NCBI GenBank assembly: GCA_036365515.1
Contig: CM070877.1
Span: 89,165,522-89,229,521, forward strand
Direction: 5' to 3'
From: Torymus aiolomorphi
Taxonomy: Eukaryota > Arthropoda > Insecta > Hymenoptera > Torymidae
DNA: 64,000 nt
This document shows positions 46,435 to 59,055 of this stretch, piece after piece (within the stretch, counting starts at the first letter, position 1; every line of letters begins with the position of its first letter). Under the pieces are notes generated by a model. It was not told the DNA's origin, did no database searches, and was given only the letters and a program-made list of their open reading frames with translations. The position numbers were made by a program, and so were the translations under genes.

Positions 46435-47554
46435 TTTGGATTCTTGTTGCGGTCGAAGTCTTCTTTACACGTGCTTTAATGTGTATTTCAGAGTGTAGTT
46501 GTGTCTGCGGTTTCTATTAAAGTAATGAATTTATAAAAAAATAAATAAATATTTATGAATAATTTATAATATATTATAATTCTACCTAACCTCCACACTC
46601 TGAATTTCCCTTCGAGTTGTAGAGTGTTTGATACCAGTCGCTCGGTTTCAAAACGCACTGGCTGGTTTTCTTTCTAATTTGCCAGTAATTGGTGCTTCGA
46701 TCCCGATTTAGCACGAATTACTGGTTTGTTGCTGTGTTTCAGCCATTTTCAAATTTTTACTGTAAAAAAAATTAAATGCCGGCCAGGTCACCGCGGGTTC
46801 GAATCTCCCCCTCAATTCGATTCTTTGTCACTGGTTCGAATCCCCTGAGGGTATTGTCTATACTAGCCTTTACTAGGCTAGCAACTGGTATCGATTGAAC
46901 GCTGGTCACAAATTTAGCCGAGTGTTCAATCCCCTGATGCTTCTTTTCACAAATTTTTCTTATTATTTAAACAAACTGTTATCTTTGTTTAAACAAATAA
47001 CGATCTCGCTCGATATTCTATTCTGCCTAGGCGCATCGTATCTAACACTATTCACAATGTTCTAAAAAAACCAGAACTTTGTAGCCAACAGCAATTTTCC
47101 TGATTTTTCACAAAAATCTTCGAACTTCGACCCCCAAAGGGTTTGCTGTTGGTTGGTTATCGTCCTTTAGTCACTTCCTAACTAAAAATCTAAAAAAAAA
47201 ATCGGAAAAACGCAAAAAGAAATTTTCGGGATTCGAACTTTGCTCTGCCGGAGTCAAAATTTCGCGATATTCCCAAGCACACACACGTTTAGGGCACGGG
47301 GTAATTGTCACGGGGTAGTTATTAGGGCTAGGACACGTTTCACCTGGATGTCTTAGCGGTTCAACTCCGGGTCTTCCGGTTCAACTCTCGGAGACCCAAT
47401 AGCCAGATTATTCAGCAGACGCTACAACGTCGTACAATGCTAAACCTAATCTGGTTACTTACCGTGCAACACGTAAGTCGGAGACTCGCGCTTTATTTCT
47501 GCCAGGGACTTGAACTCCTCACCGGATCCCTGGTTCGTGTGCCAGCTGCTCAGA
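46435..47554 (-). other. Gypsy 5' leader with tRNA T-arm-like motifs
   Basis: Non-coding stretch between the 5' LTR and gag. It contains several GGTTCGAATC-type sequences: plus strand near 46799 and 46831, minus strand near 47232, and the related GGTTCAACTC twice near 47358-47380 and GAGTTCAAGTCCC on the minus strand near 47505. One of these regions may contain the primer-binding site, but I could not fix it. Confidence 0.45.
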
Positions 47555-48994
47555 TGTAAACGATACGTTCTCACTAACGTAATGACCGCGGAGGCGGCGG
47601 GGAACGGGGAATGACTAAGGTCGCGAAATGATAACTCGAGCAGTTAATGTTAATAATAAAGGCTATTGTTTATTGAATAAAAGAAGTTGAGGTTTGGTAA
47701 AAGAGCAGTAATATAAAAGAAGTGAATTTAGTTATCGACGGAACGGGTTAAATATTCGAAAGTGAAACGATACGTTGAATATCCTATCCTAACGGTGCGC
47801 CAGCACTGTATTACAGACGTCAGCTGTCTCGGAGGCTGACGTCACGCTTGCGGTAACTTACGCCGCACGCGTGAGGTATAATACGTCTCACACGTACGGT
47901 AACCTATGCGCACGCTCGCCGAGTAAAGCAGCGAAGTGAGAGAGCGTTTGCGATCTCCGTGCGGCGCACACACGTATAAGTGTGAGAGAGAGTGTAGATG
48001 GCGAGGCTGCACGTGTGCGCACCTGTTGTGTGCATTCACCGGCTTTGAATAGCCGGTGGTTCGACATTGAGTCCGACCTTGATAACGTGCGAGCCCTGAG
48101 TCTACACTCTCTCCTCACACTTTTTCTCTCCGCACTAGAGCGCCTATTCGAAGCTGTTGTTGAGGTGCGACGAGCCTGGACAAGCGGTTATGCGGTACTA
48201 TATCGCGGCGCGGTAGATGCATGCACGCTTAACTTAACTAGCGAAAACTATCACACAGTCTAGCTAGACTCGTATCTGGCGTCCTTTTCCTTGGCTGTAG
48301 GATTGCCGGGGCAGCTGTGGCGTAGCAGGGTGGCCTGCACGGAAAAAGTTTTGGTTAGGTGGCAGCGCTACTCGTGATAGTGGCGCGTTATTTATCGTTT
48401 GGTATAGTGACCGTCCTTCTTGAGAGCGCCATGCTCCCGATGCGAGACAATTACCGCGCGCGAGTTGCAAGATTGTGCGACTTGGGCGCGCAACCATCTC
48501 GTATCGGGAGCGTGAAGCTCTCAAGAAGGACGGTCACTATACTAACCGATAAATAACGCGCCACTATCACGATTAGTGCTGCTGCTTAACCAAAACTTTT
48601 TCCGTGTGGCCCTTGGAGATTGTGCGGCAGGTTGAACTCGCCTGTCGCACGATCGCTCGGTTTCGTCCCGTCACTGCGGTGCAAATAGACGATGACTAGG
48701 CCCGTAAGTATGCAAAATAGCTTCTGCGAACATCGCACTATCACTCTGTGTGTTTAGCGGGCGAAACAGCTAAGACTTTCTCTCAAGGCTCACGACTAAT
48801 CGAAGAGCGTACTCGAGCGCATGTTGCTTTAACTCCAGCGAACTTTAAGATGGCCGTTGCCTGCTCGCCCCCTGGTCTGCTAGTCCTCACATCGATACAG
48901 CTCCAATTCTGCATCGACGCGCCATCTCGCGTTTGTGAGCGCGAAGTACGATAACCGCTCTCTGTTACCGACGTCGGTACGGCAGGCCGTGACA
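47555..48994 (-). repeat. Gypsy 5' LTR
   Basis: The right edge is clear (TGTCACGGCC on the minus strand at 48994). The inner edge is uncertain: TGTAAACG at 47555 is one candidate and TGTCACGGGG at 47307 another. A minus-strand AATAAA near 47672 could be the polyadenylation signal. A MITE (48338-48606) lies inside. Confidence 0.6.
48338..48606. mobile_element. MITE with 90-bp TIRs in the Gypsy LTR
   Basis: 269 bp. Both ends carry CACGGAAAAAGTTTTGGTTA (right end inverse), followed by ACTATCACG-type and GACCGTCCTTCTTGAGAGC sequence mirrored on both sides. TGGCC occurs at both flanks (48331-48335 and 48607-48611), a possible duplication with 2 extra bases on the left. Confidence 0.8.
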
Positions 48995-49169
48995 ATAGTT
49001 ATAAGCATTTTGTATTAAAAGTTGAGATGTAATCTTTTGTTTTATTTAAAATACTCAAAGCTTTATCTTAAACAATGCACAAGATCTCTAGTCTCATAAA
49101 ACAACCATAGGTACTTGGCTTCTATAAATTTTACCTACACCCATTAGTTGAACATACAAAAAGTGATAA

Positions 49170-49525
49170 AAATCAATATTAATTCATTCAAAATATTACT
49201 TATGTCGACTGCAACTTACTATCAACTGATGAGAATTTTTCCATCGGTCTTACAGTCTTATAAATTAAATTAAAATAATTAATATTTATGGCAGTCAGAT
49301 TGCAATTGTTTATAATCACCCCCGCAGAATCTGAAATAAAAACTTAATTAAAACCTGGAAAAAAAAAATTTATTAGCAAAGGACTATCTGACTGCCCTCC
49401 ACCACCAAAAGGGCAATCTGACTGCCATAAATATTAATTATTTTAATTCAATTTATAAGACTGTAAGACCGATGGAAAAATTCTCATCAGTCAATATTAA
49501 TTCATTAAAATGAAATTCTAAGTCT
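49170..49525. mobile_element. Hairpin MITE, family D copy 1
   Basis: Arms 49170-49303 and 49404-49525 mirror each other (GAGAATTTTTCCATCGGTC, TTATGGCAGTCAGATTGC). The loop contains ATAATCACCCCCGCAGAATC. A shorter, inverted relative is at 56280-56515. No coding sequence. Confidence 0.75.
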
Positions 49526-49865
49526 CTTTTATGCATGATATGACATGACTATCTGTGTAATATTTATAAGAACGCAATGAATAATACTAGTCTTCGTAAG
49601 TATTTATTGAGCTGTGTATTTTTTCACCAGAGATCTTCGAGTCGTAATTCCTTTCGTCCAAGCTCAGCGAGTCGAGTTTTTGTCCGAGTGCAGCAAATTG
49701 TGCTTTCTTTCATCTCAGCGTATCGAATTGTGCACTTTTTCGTCCGAGTTTTGCGAATCATGTTACTTTTCATCAGAGATTTTGAACTATGCTACTTTTC
49801 GTCAGAGGTTTTGAACTGTGCTGGTTTTCATTCGGCACCGTGAACAGTGCTTTTCTTCGTACGAG
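49510..49865. repeat. 29-bp tandem array, inverted copy
   Basis: Same family as 30855-31145 but in inverse orientation. The flank ATGCATGATATGACATGAC and CGCAATGAATAATACTAGTC comes first, then about nine units of TTTCGTCCGAGCTCAGCGAG type. Open frames across it are by-products. Confidence 0.8.
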
Positions 49866-49869
49866 GCAT

Positions 49870-52017
<2,148 letters not shown>

Positions 52018-52071
52018 CCTTATTACTTTGCCCCTTTGTCTTATTGCCTTAATAAAAAAAAGCTTAATAAA

Positions 52072-53973
52072 ATGTCTAACATTTTAAATCGTTGCTGTAA
52101 TCCATTTGATGAAATAAAGCATTCATCGAAACTTAGGTTTGTTTCCGATAAACTTAGAGCTTGTTATCCGCATTTAACTGATAGAGACAAAATATGCGAT
52201 TCTTGTCGAATAAAATCTAATGTTCAGATTGAAGAAGAGAGTGAGATTTCAATAGAAGATTCTAAAGAAATTATTTTTAATTTGAAAAAATTTTGAATGA
52301 CCAAAATTTGACAAAAATGGAAAAGATATTACTTTTGAAATTACTTCCTAAAAACTGGAGCACTCGCAAAGTAGCTAGATTTTCGAACTTGTCTCGTCGA
52401 CTTTCATCGAAATGTAAATTAATTGATAACCCAGCCCAATTAAATGACAACAGAGGAAATAAAAAAATATCAAGTGATACTTTAGATCAAGCAAAGCTCT
52501 TCTATGAAAGTGATGAGAATAGTAGAATTATGCCAGGCTATAAAGATAACAAATGTATAAAAAATGATGATGGCACAAAAAGAAAAAGTTACATCCAGAA
52601 ACGGCTTGTTTTATACAATCTTCGAGAACTATATTTAAAATATAAGCAACAGTATCCTGGATCGAAAATAGGATTCAGTAAATTTGCCGAATGTCGTCCT
52701 AAATATTGTGTTTTAGCTGGAGCAGTGGAACACATTCAGTGTGTGTTTGCGTTTATCATCAAAATGTTAAACTTCTGTTAGTTGGTTTAAGAAACTCAGG
52801 AGTTTCTTTTGATAGGATGAACACTTGTAAAGATTGCATAGCCGAAATAGTTTGTAAAAGTCCAACAGCGAAATGCTATTTAAATATGTGCGAAAATTGT
52901 CCTGGTGTCGAACCTCTAAAAAATGATCTAGAATTATTATTCGAAAGCTCTGAGATTAATGAAACAAAGTTTCAAATGTGGAAAACTACCGATAGATCAA
53001 CATTGCAAACTGAAAACGTTTCTAGGTCTTCATTTATCGATATTTTTTTTCCTCTTTTGTATAAACTTAAGACTCATTCATTTATTTCTAAACAACAGTC
53101 TTCTTATTTTCAATTCTTGAGAGAATCCTTATCTGAAGGAGAGATTTTAATTTCTCTAGATTTTTCAGAAAACTATGCTTTTATAGCACAAGATGCAGCA
53201 CAATCATTTCATTATAATAATAATCAATGTAGTTTAGCTACAATAGTCATTTACTATAAAGGATCAGAATCTAAAATTGAACACAAAAGCATGGTAGTTT
53301 TCTCAGATAGTTTAATTCATGACGTTGTTGCAGTTTATCTAATACAAGAAATTATAATTAATTTCCTTAAAAAGTCTTTCGATTTAGTTAGAAAAGTTAT
53401 TTATTTTACTGAAGGAGCTGCGCAACATTTTAAAAATAAACGCAATTTCCAATATCTTCTTCATCATTATGATGATTTTGCTGTTGATGCTGAGTGGCAT
53501 TTTCATGCAACAACCCACGGAAAAATGCATGTGATGGAATAGGTGCTTCCGTGAAAAGCAATGCCAGACGAGAAAGTTTACGGAAAGTATCCGACAATTA
53601 TATATTGACGCCCCAAGATTTATACAAATGGGCAACTGAGTATTTCAAAAATATTGAGTGCTCTTTTTCATCAAAAGACGATTACTTAAAGGCTACAGAA
53701 AAGCTACAAAACAGGCTAGCCACAGCTAAGACAATACCTGGAACTCAATTGTTTCATTGTATTAAATTATTAAATGATGCCAAAAAGTTAGAACTTAAAA
53801 GATTTTCAGCGTCAGAAGATTCTCAATTATATCCACCGATCAAAAAAGAAAAAGTACTTAAAACTCAAACAAAGAAAGAAGCGGATGTCGCAAAAAGGAC
53901 AATTCTTATAAAATCAAAAAAATTAAAAGAATTTGAATTTAAAGGAAAAGGTAATATTGTTATGCCAGATTAA
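52072..53973 (+). pseudogene. Transposase-like protein, near full length
   Basis: From ATG 52072 four consecutive pieces in shifting frames make about 630 codons. First piece: RCCNPF then CYPHLTDRDKICDSC, a Cys cluster. Second (52293-52720): KLLPKNWSTRKVARFS and KIGFSKFAECRPKYCVLAG. Third (about 52725-53520): GTHSVCVCVYHQNVKLLL, a second Cys cluster (NTCKDCIAEIVC, CYLNMCENC), LISLDFSENYAFIAQDA, then YFTEGAAQHFKNK and AEWHFHATTHGK. Fourth (53530-53973): DGIGASVKSNARRESL, ILTPQDLYKWA and a basic C-terminus. Conserved Asp/Glu/His blocks at these spacings suggest an RNase H-fold transposase. Frameshifts lie near 52291, 52722 and 53527. The last third matches the remnant at 20103-20608. I cannot name the superfamily. 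Confidence 0.65.
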
Positions 53974-54184
53974 ACAATCTATAAGGTTAGTTTAAATTTC
54001 TGTTTCACTGCTTTCAGTGCGTTCATGGATATTTTTATGTTTAATATATTATGTTTTTCAAATTTTGTTATATAAATGAACAAAGTTCATTGTAATATTA
54101 TACTAACTGTTACAACTAGATCCACAAAATTATGTCCACGCATTGGCATTGTAAGTTACAAAACATTTTATATTTGCAAAAAAG

Positions 54185-54905
54185 AAAGGGCGAAATAGCA
54201 CATCGCGTGTATTAATCCGCCCTTGAGCATAGCGTAAAAAGTTCGGGCAGCCGCTGTCTTTTTGATCTTACTATTTTTGAACTTATCATGTCTCAACTTA
54301 AAAATATAATATTTTATAGTTTAAGACTTGTACTTTTGAAGAATATAATTCATTTTGAAGAAAAGACTGATATTTTATTGAAAAAATAGAGTTTAAACAT
54401 TCAAATGGAATTTTCAACTAGAAGGAAGCATTTCCGAATAAAAATAATCGCACCATTGGAAAGAGCAGGAAAAAATCTATCGATATATGTCCTTAGTTCT
54501 TTTTTCAAAGATTTGGTACACGATTATTAGCGGATTGAATAGAGCGTGCACTTAAACGTGCCATACGCACGGGCGCGAGGGGCTCGCGCGGACCCTCGGC
54601 GCTGTCTTTTTCATGTTTTTACTTTTAAACCCTTTATTTCTCCAACTTCTCCAAGATAGGGTTTTGAAGCTTAAGAGTTGTACTTTCCAATGGTGTAGTT
54701 TATTTTGAAAAAAAAACATGATATACTTTGAGAAAAATGGCTTTCAATATTCAACTCGAGTTTTCGTCCGGAAGAACGCGTTTCGCAATAAAAACAATGG
54801 CGCAATTGGAAAGAGCAGAAAAAATCTATCGATATAGGTCCTTGGTTTTTTTTTCAAAGACGCAGATACGATTATGAACGAGTTAAACAGAGCGCCTTTT
54901 ACGCG
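54185..54905. repeat. Tandem terminal-type repeats after the transposase
   Basis: Two direct units (about 54240-54560 and 54595-54905) share GAAAAAAACATGATATACTT-like, TTCAACT, ATTGGAAAGAGCAG(G)AAAAA, ATCTATCGATATA and ACGATTAT phrases. The phrase ACCATTGGAAAGCTGAGGAA in the TIRs of the 19.48-21.12 kb transposon is a close relative in the same context, so these units may be end sequences of the transposon that encoded the 52-54 kb protein. Confidence 0.55.
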
Positions 54906-54952
54906 AAAAAAGGCACCGCGCACGCTCGGTGGCCCGATTCTGCTGGACGCTC

Positions 54953-54955
<3 letters not shown>

Positions 54956-55020
<65 letters not shown>
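54956..55020. repeat. (AT)n microsatellite
   Basis: About 65 bp of uninterrupted AT dinucleotides. Confidence 0.95.
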
Positions 55021-55023
<3 letters not shown>

Positions 55024-55035
55024 CATCTGGGACGC

Positions 55036-55142
55036 ATTTTGAGGATTATATACGTCATATATACCGAATTTTGAGGATTTTGTAGGCATTTTGAGGAGTC
55101 TCCTCAAAAGTCCAAAGCACTCGAGAGGCATTTTGAGGATTT
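55036..55142. repeat. CATTTTGAGGA short repeats
   Basis: The phrase TTTTGAGGA occurs five times within 110 bp, once in inverse orientation (TCCTCAAAA). It returns at 55345 (AATCCTCAAAATA). Confidence 0.6.
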
Positions 55143-55374
55143 TTCAGCGGTTTCCACAATAGTGTGTTAATACATCGATTTCGGAAATTCCGTGATATTT
55201 TTCCGTAAAAGCGGGCGCCGCAGGCGTCGTGGTGTTAGTCAATAACCTTAGGGTCATTATTTCTTTAGTCACGCGCTTGTTTATTGGTTGTTTATAACAA
55301 TGTTTATATTTGTGTCACCGCTATTGTACAAATTCTTTATGAAATCCTCAAAATACTGTACAAAGATATTTGTA

Positions 55375-55384
<10 letters not shown>

Positions 55385-55415
<31 letters not shown>
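55385..55415. repeat. (TA)n microsatellite
   Basis: About 30 bp of TA dinucleotides preceded by a short TGTGTG run. Confidence 0.95.
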
Positions 55416-55417
<2 letters not shown>

Positions 55418-55689
55418 CAAATGTTATGATATCATGAGTTAGTTAATTAGTTAATAACATGTAAAGATCTCAAGTAGTCAACTGGTGATGAGAAGAATTG
55501 ATCTATTCTTCGTGTATCAATCTCAATCAATGGGGAAAATACTTTTAAATAAGTCCTTACTTGTTAAATGTTAAATGGCTAAAATAATTTTTTAAAAATT
55601 GATACTTTGTGTGATTTTTTATTTTTACAGATATTATACAAGATTTTTTTTCGAGTCATTTTGGAAATATGGAGATATATGTAATATAG

Positions 55690-56143
55690 CCAATAATGTT
55701 GAGGAGTTCTAATTGTGTACTGTCTAAAAAATCTAATTTTGAATTAGCAAAAATGAACGAGTGCCCTCATGACCCTGGTGGTTATTTTATTATTAATGGA
55801 CAAGAAAAAGTTATTTTAATACAAGAACAGACACTTAGGAATAGAATAATTTATATTAAAGAAGATAGTAAGAATATAGTACTAGTCAAGAAAGTAAAAC
55901 CAAACCAATATTATTATGGAAGAGCAGGCAAATACTATTTACGACACAATATTTTTCATGATGTATCTATATATCCTCAACATGATAATTTTTCATATCA
56001 TATAATTTTAGAAGAATATTAAAAATTTGTCTTCATATGTGACAGAACGAATAGAGTACGTGGATATCAATGAAGAAAATGAGAGTTTCATTGCTTTCAA
56101 TGAATCACACATAAAACAAACAACAACTAAGATGTTTATTTAG
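55690..56143 (+). pseudogene. RNA polymerase III second-largest subunit fragment
   Basis: Translation of 55690-56020 gives [20 protein letters not shown], then [36 protein letters not shown] and YYLRHNIF. These are hallmarks of the RPC2/RPB2 beta-like subunit; the wording is closest to RPC2 (POLR3B). After a stop at 56020 a second piece in another frame (56048-56143) reads RIEYVDINEENESFIAFNES, which belongs several hundred residues further along in RPC2. So this is a truncated, internally deleted and frameshifted copy. It could be a processed or duplicated pseudogene. No splice junctions or poly(A) tail could be confirmed. Confidence 0.7.
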
Positions 56144-56279
56144 ACAGTATTGGACTCAAAGTACGAAGAAAGTATTATGTTTTGAAGTAAGTTTTTCAAA
56201 ATAAGAAAAGAAAATTCATAGATTGTCTATCTAGTTGAAAATTATATTGATAATAAAAATGTTGTCCCTAGTGGAAATC

Positions 56280-56515
56280 GTTTTTGTGATGAACTGAAAA
56301 TCAACTGATAAGAATTTTTGTTAGTAACAAAGTTCTTTCCAGGTTTTAATTAAGTTTTTATTTCAGATTCTACGGGGGTGATTATAAACAAGGGCAATCT
56401 GACTGCCACAAATATTATTTATTTTAATTTAATTTGTAAGACTGTAAGACCGATGGAAAAATTCTTATCAGTTTATAGTAAATTGCAGTCGACATAAGTA
56501 ATATTTTTATTGAAT
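56280..56515. mobile_element. Hairpin MITE, family D copy 2
   Basis: Contains GATTCTACGGGGGTGATTAT, CAATCTGACTGCCACAAATA and GTAAGACCGATGGAAAAATT, in inverse or arm order relative to 49170-49525. One arm is shortened. Confidence 0.65.
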
Positions 56516-56518
56516 TAA

Positions 56519-56960
56519 CTGAAAATAACTGAAAATAATTGTTTGGTTTGAGACATAAATAACAGTTATTTTCAGATATTTACAGTTATTTTCAGTTATT
56601 TACAGTTATTTACAGTTATTTACAGTTATTTACAGTTATTTACACTTTTGTGAATTAATAATTGTAGAAAAAAAAAGGTATTAAGAACAGTTATTAACAA
56701 TCATTTTCAGTTTTTTTCTGTTATTTACAGTTATTTACAGTTAGTTACAGTTATTTTCAGTTATTTACAGTTATTTTCAGTTATTTACAGTTATTAACAG
56801 ATTTCAACAGTTATTTACAGATATTTGCTGATATACACATTTAATTTATTTCGCTATAATGACAATTTTATTTTCCATTAACAAAATTGTAAATAAGTAT
56901 AAATACAATAACTGTAAGAAACTGTATATCTGTGAGTAACTGTAAAAAATTGTTAAGGAG
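56519..56960. repeat. CAGTTATT satellite, diverged copy
   Basis: Tandem ACAGTTATTTACAGTTATTT units with the core GGTTTGAGACATAAATAACAG near 56553, related to the elements at 2212 and 32449. The CCC...GGG ends are not recognisable. It adjoins the family D MITE. Confidence 0.7.
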
Positions 56961-57515
56961 ATGTCGTAGCATAAGTTTCACCAAATCACCACCAAGACAC
57001 TGGCGCTGTCGTCAGGTGGAAGATTCATGACGTTAGTCACTTTGAACAGTAACTATCGAAAAAATAGGAATTTGTGCATCAAACAAAGAGTTGAGTAGCG
57101 TAGCCATGACAATAATGGATCATATTCATCAGTCAGACTTGGCCACAGATGCCTATTCTTTTCAAACAATTTGAAATACAAAATGGGATGGGCCGCAACT
57201 GCCCAAGTCCGGCGCGACGCCATGTTGGCATACGCAAACAGCGGAGTAGTAACTAATATTTCACAGAGAGTGCACGGAGGGCGCTGATTCGAGCCAACGC
57301 GCAATAGCAAAAACATTTTTTTGGTTATACGGTAGTTAATGAAAGCAACTTCATATTGCAGATGAACAATAAATAATAAAATAATAAGCAAATACAGAAA
57401 TATGTATTTGCCTTCAATCAATTTATTATTATTTATTCAATATTTTATTGTTTTATTTGCCACAATATGATTTGCTGCTAATACATCTAAATGTATTATG
57501 GCTGAATACATAAAA
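56961..57515. other. No recognisable feature
   Basis: AT-rich with a GC-rich patch (57180-57300). The minus-strand open frame 57421-57053 has no motif I know. Confidence 0.35.
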
Positions 57516-57975
57516 TAGTAAAAAGAAAGCATAGAGTTTTACATAACAAAGAGAACATGCAAAGAATAAAAATTGTTTTCAAAGTAATGCTTTGAGGTCA
57601 AGTAATTTTGACAGAAATCATTTTGAGCAAAGACTTTTGCCTACCATGCACTTGATTTGGTTTTCCTATTATCATCATGGTATCTTTTAGTGATAACCCG
57701 ATACGTCTCAAATAAAATTATTTGCGAGTGATAAATAGGTTAAATTTAAAAATAATAAAAAGGTATATAAAATAGTAAAGAATAAGCATGCAGATTTAGT
57801 GGTAAGAATCTTTTCAAAGCCATGCCTTTAGGTGTTATAGGTTTGATTAAAAAGATTTTGAGTCAAAACTCATATTTCCTATGCGCTTGATTTCGTTTTT
57901 CAATTTTCATCATGCTATCTTTTAGTCATAACTTAAATTCATAGGTATCAATTAAGAATAATAAAAAGGTATGAA
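57516..57975. repeat. Direct repeat pair of about 245 bp
   Basis: Two diverged units (about 57516-57745 and 57766-57975) share AAATAGTAAA, TTTTCAAAG, GATTTTGAGTCA-like, TGCACTTGATTTGGTTTTC / TGCGCTTGATTTCGTTTTTC and ATCATGCTATCTTTTAGT in the same order. Non-coding. Confidence 0.6.
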
Positions 57976-59055
57976 AAATGGTAAAGGGTACGAGCATACA
58001 GTTTAGCAAACAAAATAGAGCATGCAATACTGGTAAACATTTACATTAATAAATTTACGTACGCGTAGAAAGAGGAGCTCGATAATCGAAGGAAACAACA
58101 TAAGACCATTCTAAAAACCAAATTCGAATCTCACATGCAATTTTGGAAATAATTATATGTGTAAAAAGCTCAGTATCTAGCAAAACGTTATTAAAATTAG
58201 ATCAACTTATAGACAAATTAGAATCTTACTTAGTGATGCTACTTATGTTGCGATGACTCTGCAGTACGTTAAGTCGAGCTTCAATATCCTGACTAGCACT
58301 AGCTGTACATATTGAATGAAAAAATACACAGCAATCACCTAGCACGTACTATTCGATATCACCTCAATGTTGCTCCAATGATACATAACCTCTAATGAGC
58401 TAAGTAAATGAGACACTTGTACACAACACGAAAAATCTTTCACAATAAATCAGACACATTATTAGATTTACTTTATAAATAACAATTGTTTAATATGAAG
58501 AAGACGAAGTTGATATTTAAAGTACATAACCTCTCACATGGTATATTTTCTGCACTCTCCTAACCTGTACACGATGTAGCATGGGGGAAACGCGAGCACA
58601 TGGACAAAATCACAACAATTAACTCCGAAAAGTTAATTAAAGATTAAAAAACCAGTGACAAATACAACGACCAATACCGAAAATACCACTTGTTACTACA
58701 ATGAGCTGTTTCCCGTACTGAAAAAAGCAGATTACAACGCGCATTACCCGTCCTGCCACGTAAAGCCATCTATATCATATTCAAACGTCAGATATCGTCA
58801 AGGTGACTGCCAGCGATTTATATAAACAAATATTATTTATTTGGTTGCATTAAAACTAGTGTAAGAATCTGACTTACAACCTACAACAAGCAAAAAATAA
58901 AGCAGCATATTAACAATATATTGAAATACAATTATCGATCTTTGCGCCCACTCTGAAAAAAAGGCTTGAATTCTAAATTACACGCATGCGCACGTACAGC
59001 CGCGGTTCGCCTCTCGGCTTGCGCCAAACGAGCTGCTGCTATCTATTAAAAAATT
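57976..59055. other. No recognisable feature
   Basis: AT-rich sequence with no coding motif and no strong repeat. Confidence 0.4.

Larger units (their letters stand above)
40871..48994 (-). mobile_element. Ty3/Gypsy LTR retrotransposon, decayed
   Basis: A minus-strand element. A long right LTR (5') ends at 48994 in GGCCGTGACA, while only about 100 bp of the left LTR (40871-40973) remain, ending in the matching GGCCGTGATA. A purine-rich stretch (minus GGGTGGTGGG, 40974-40984) adjoins the left LTR fragment as a polypurine tract. Gag, protease, RT and RNase H are present in one reading frame from 46434 to 42319, broken by several stops; integrase is deleted. Three MITEs have inserted (41338, 45104, 48338). 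No envelope-like gene was seen. Confidence 0.85.

Noticed and set aside
48338..48606. An 8-bp hAT-type target duplication for this MITE
   Set aside because: Only TGGCC is shared and the spacing is uneven by 2 bp, so the duplication length cannot be claimed.
57053..57421. Minus-strand open frame of 122 codons
   Set aside because: No recognisable domain and no conserved start context; not enough support to call a gene.
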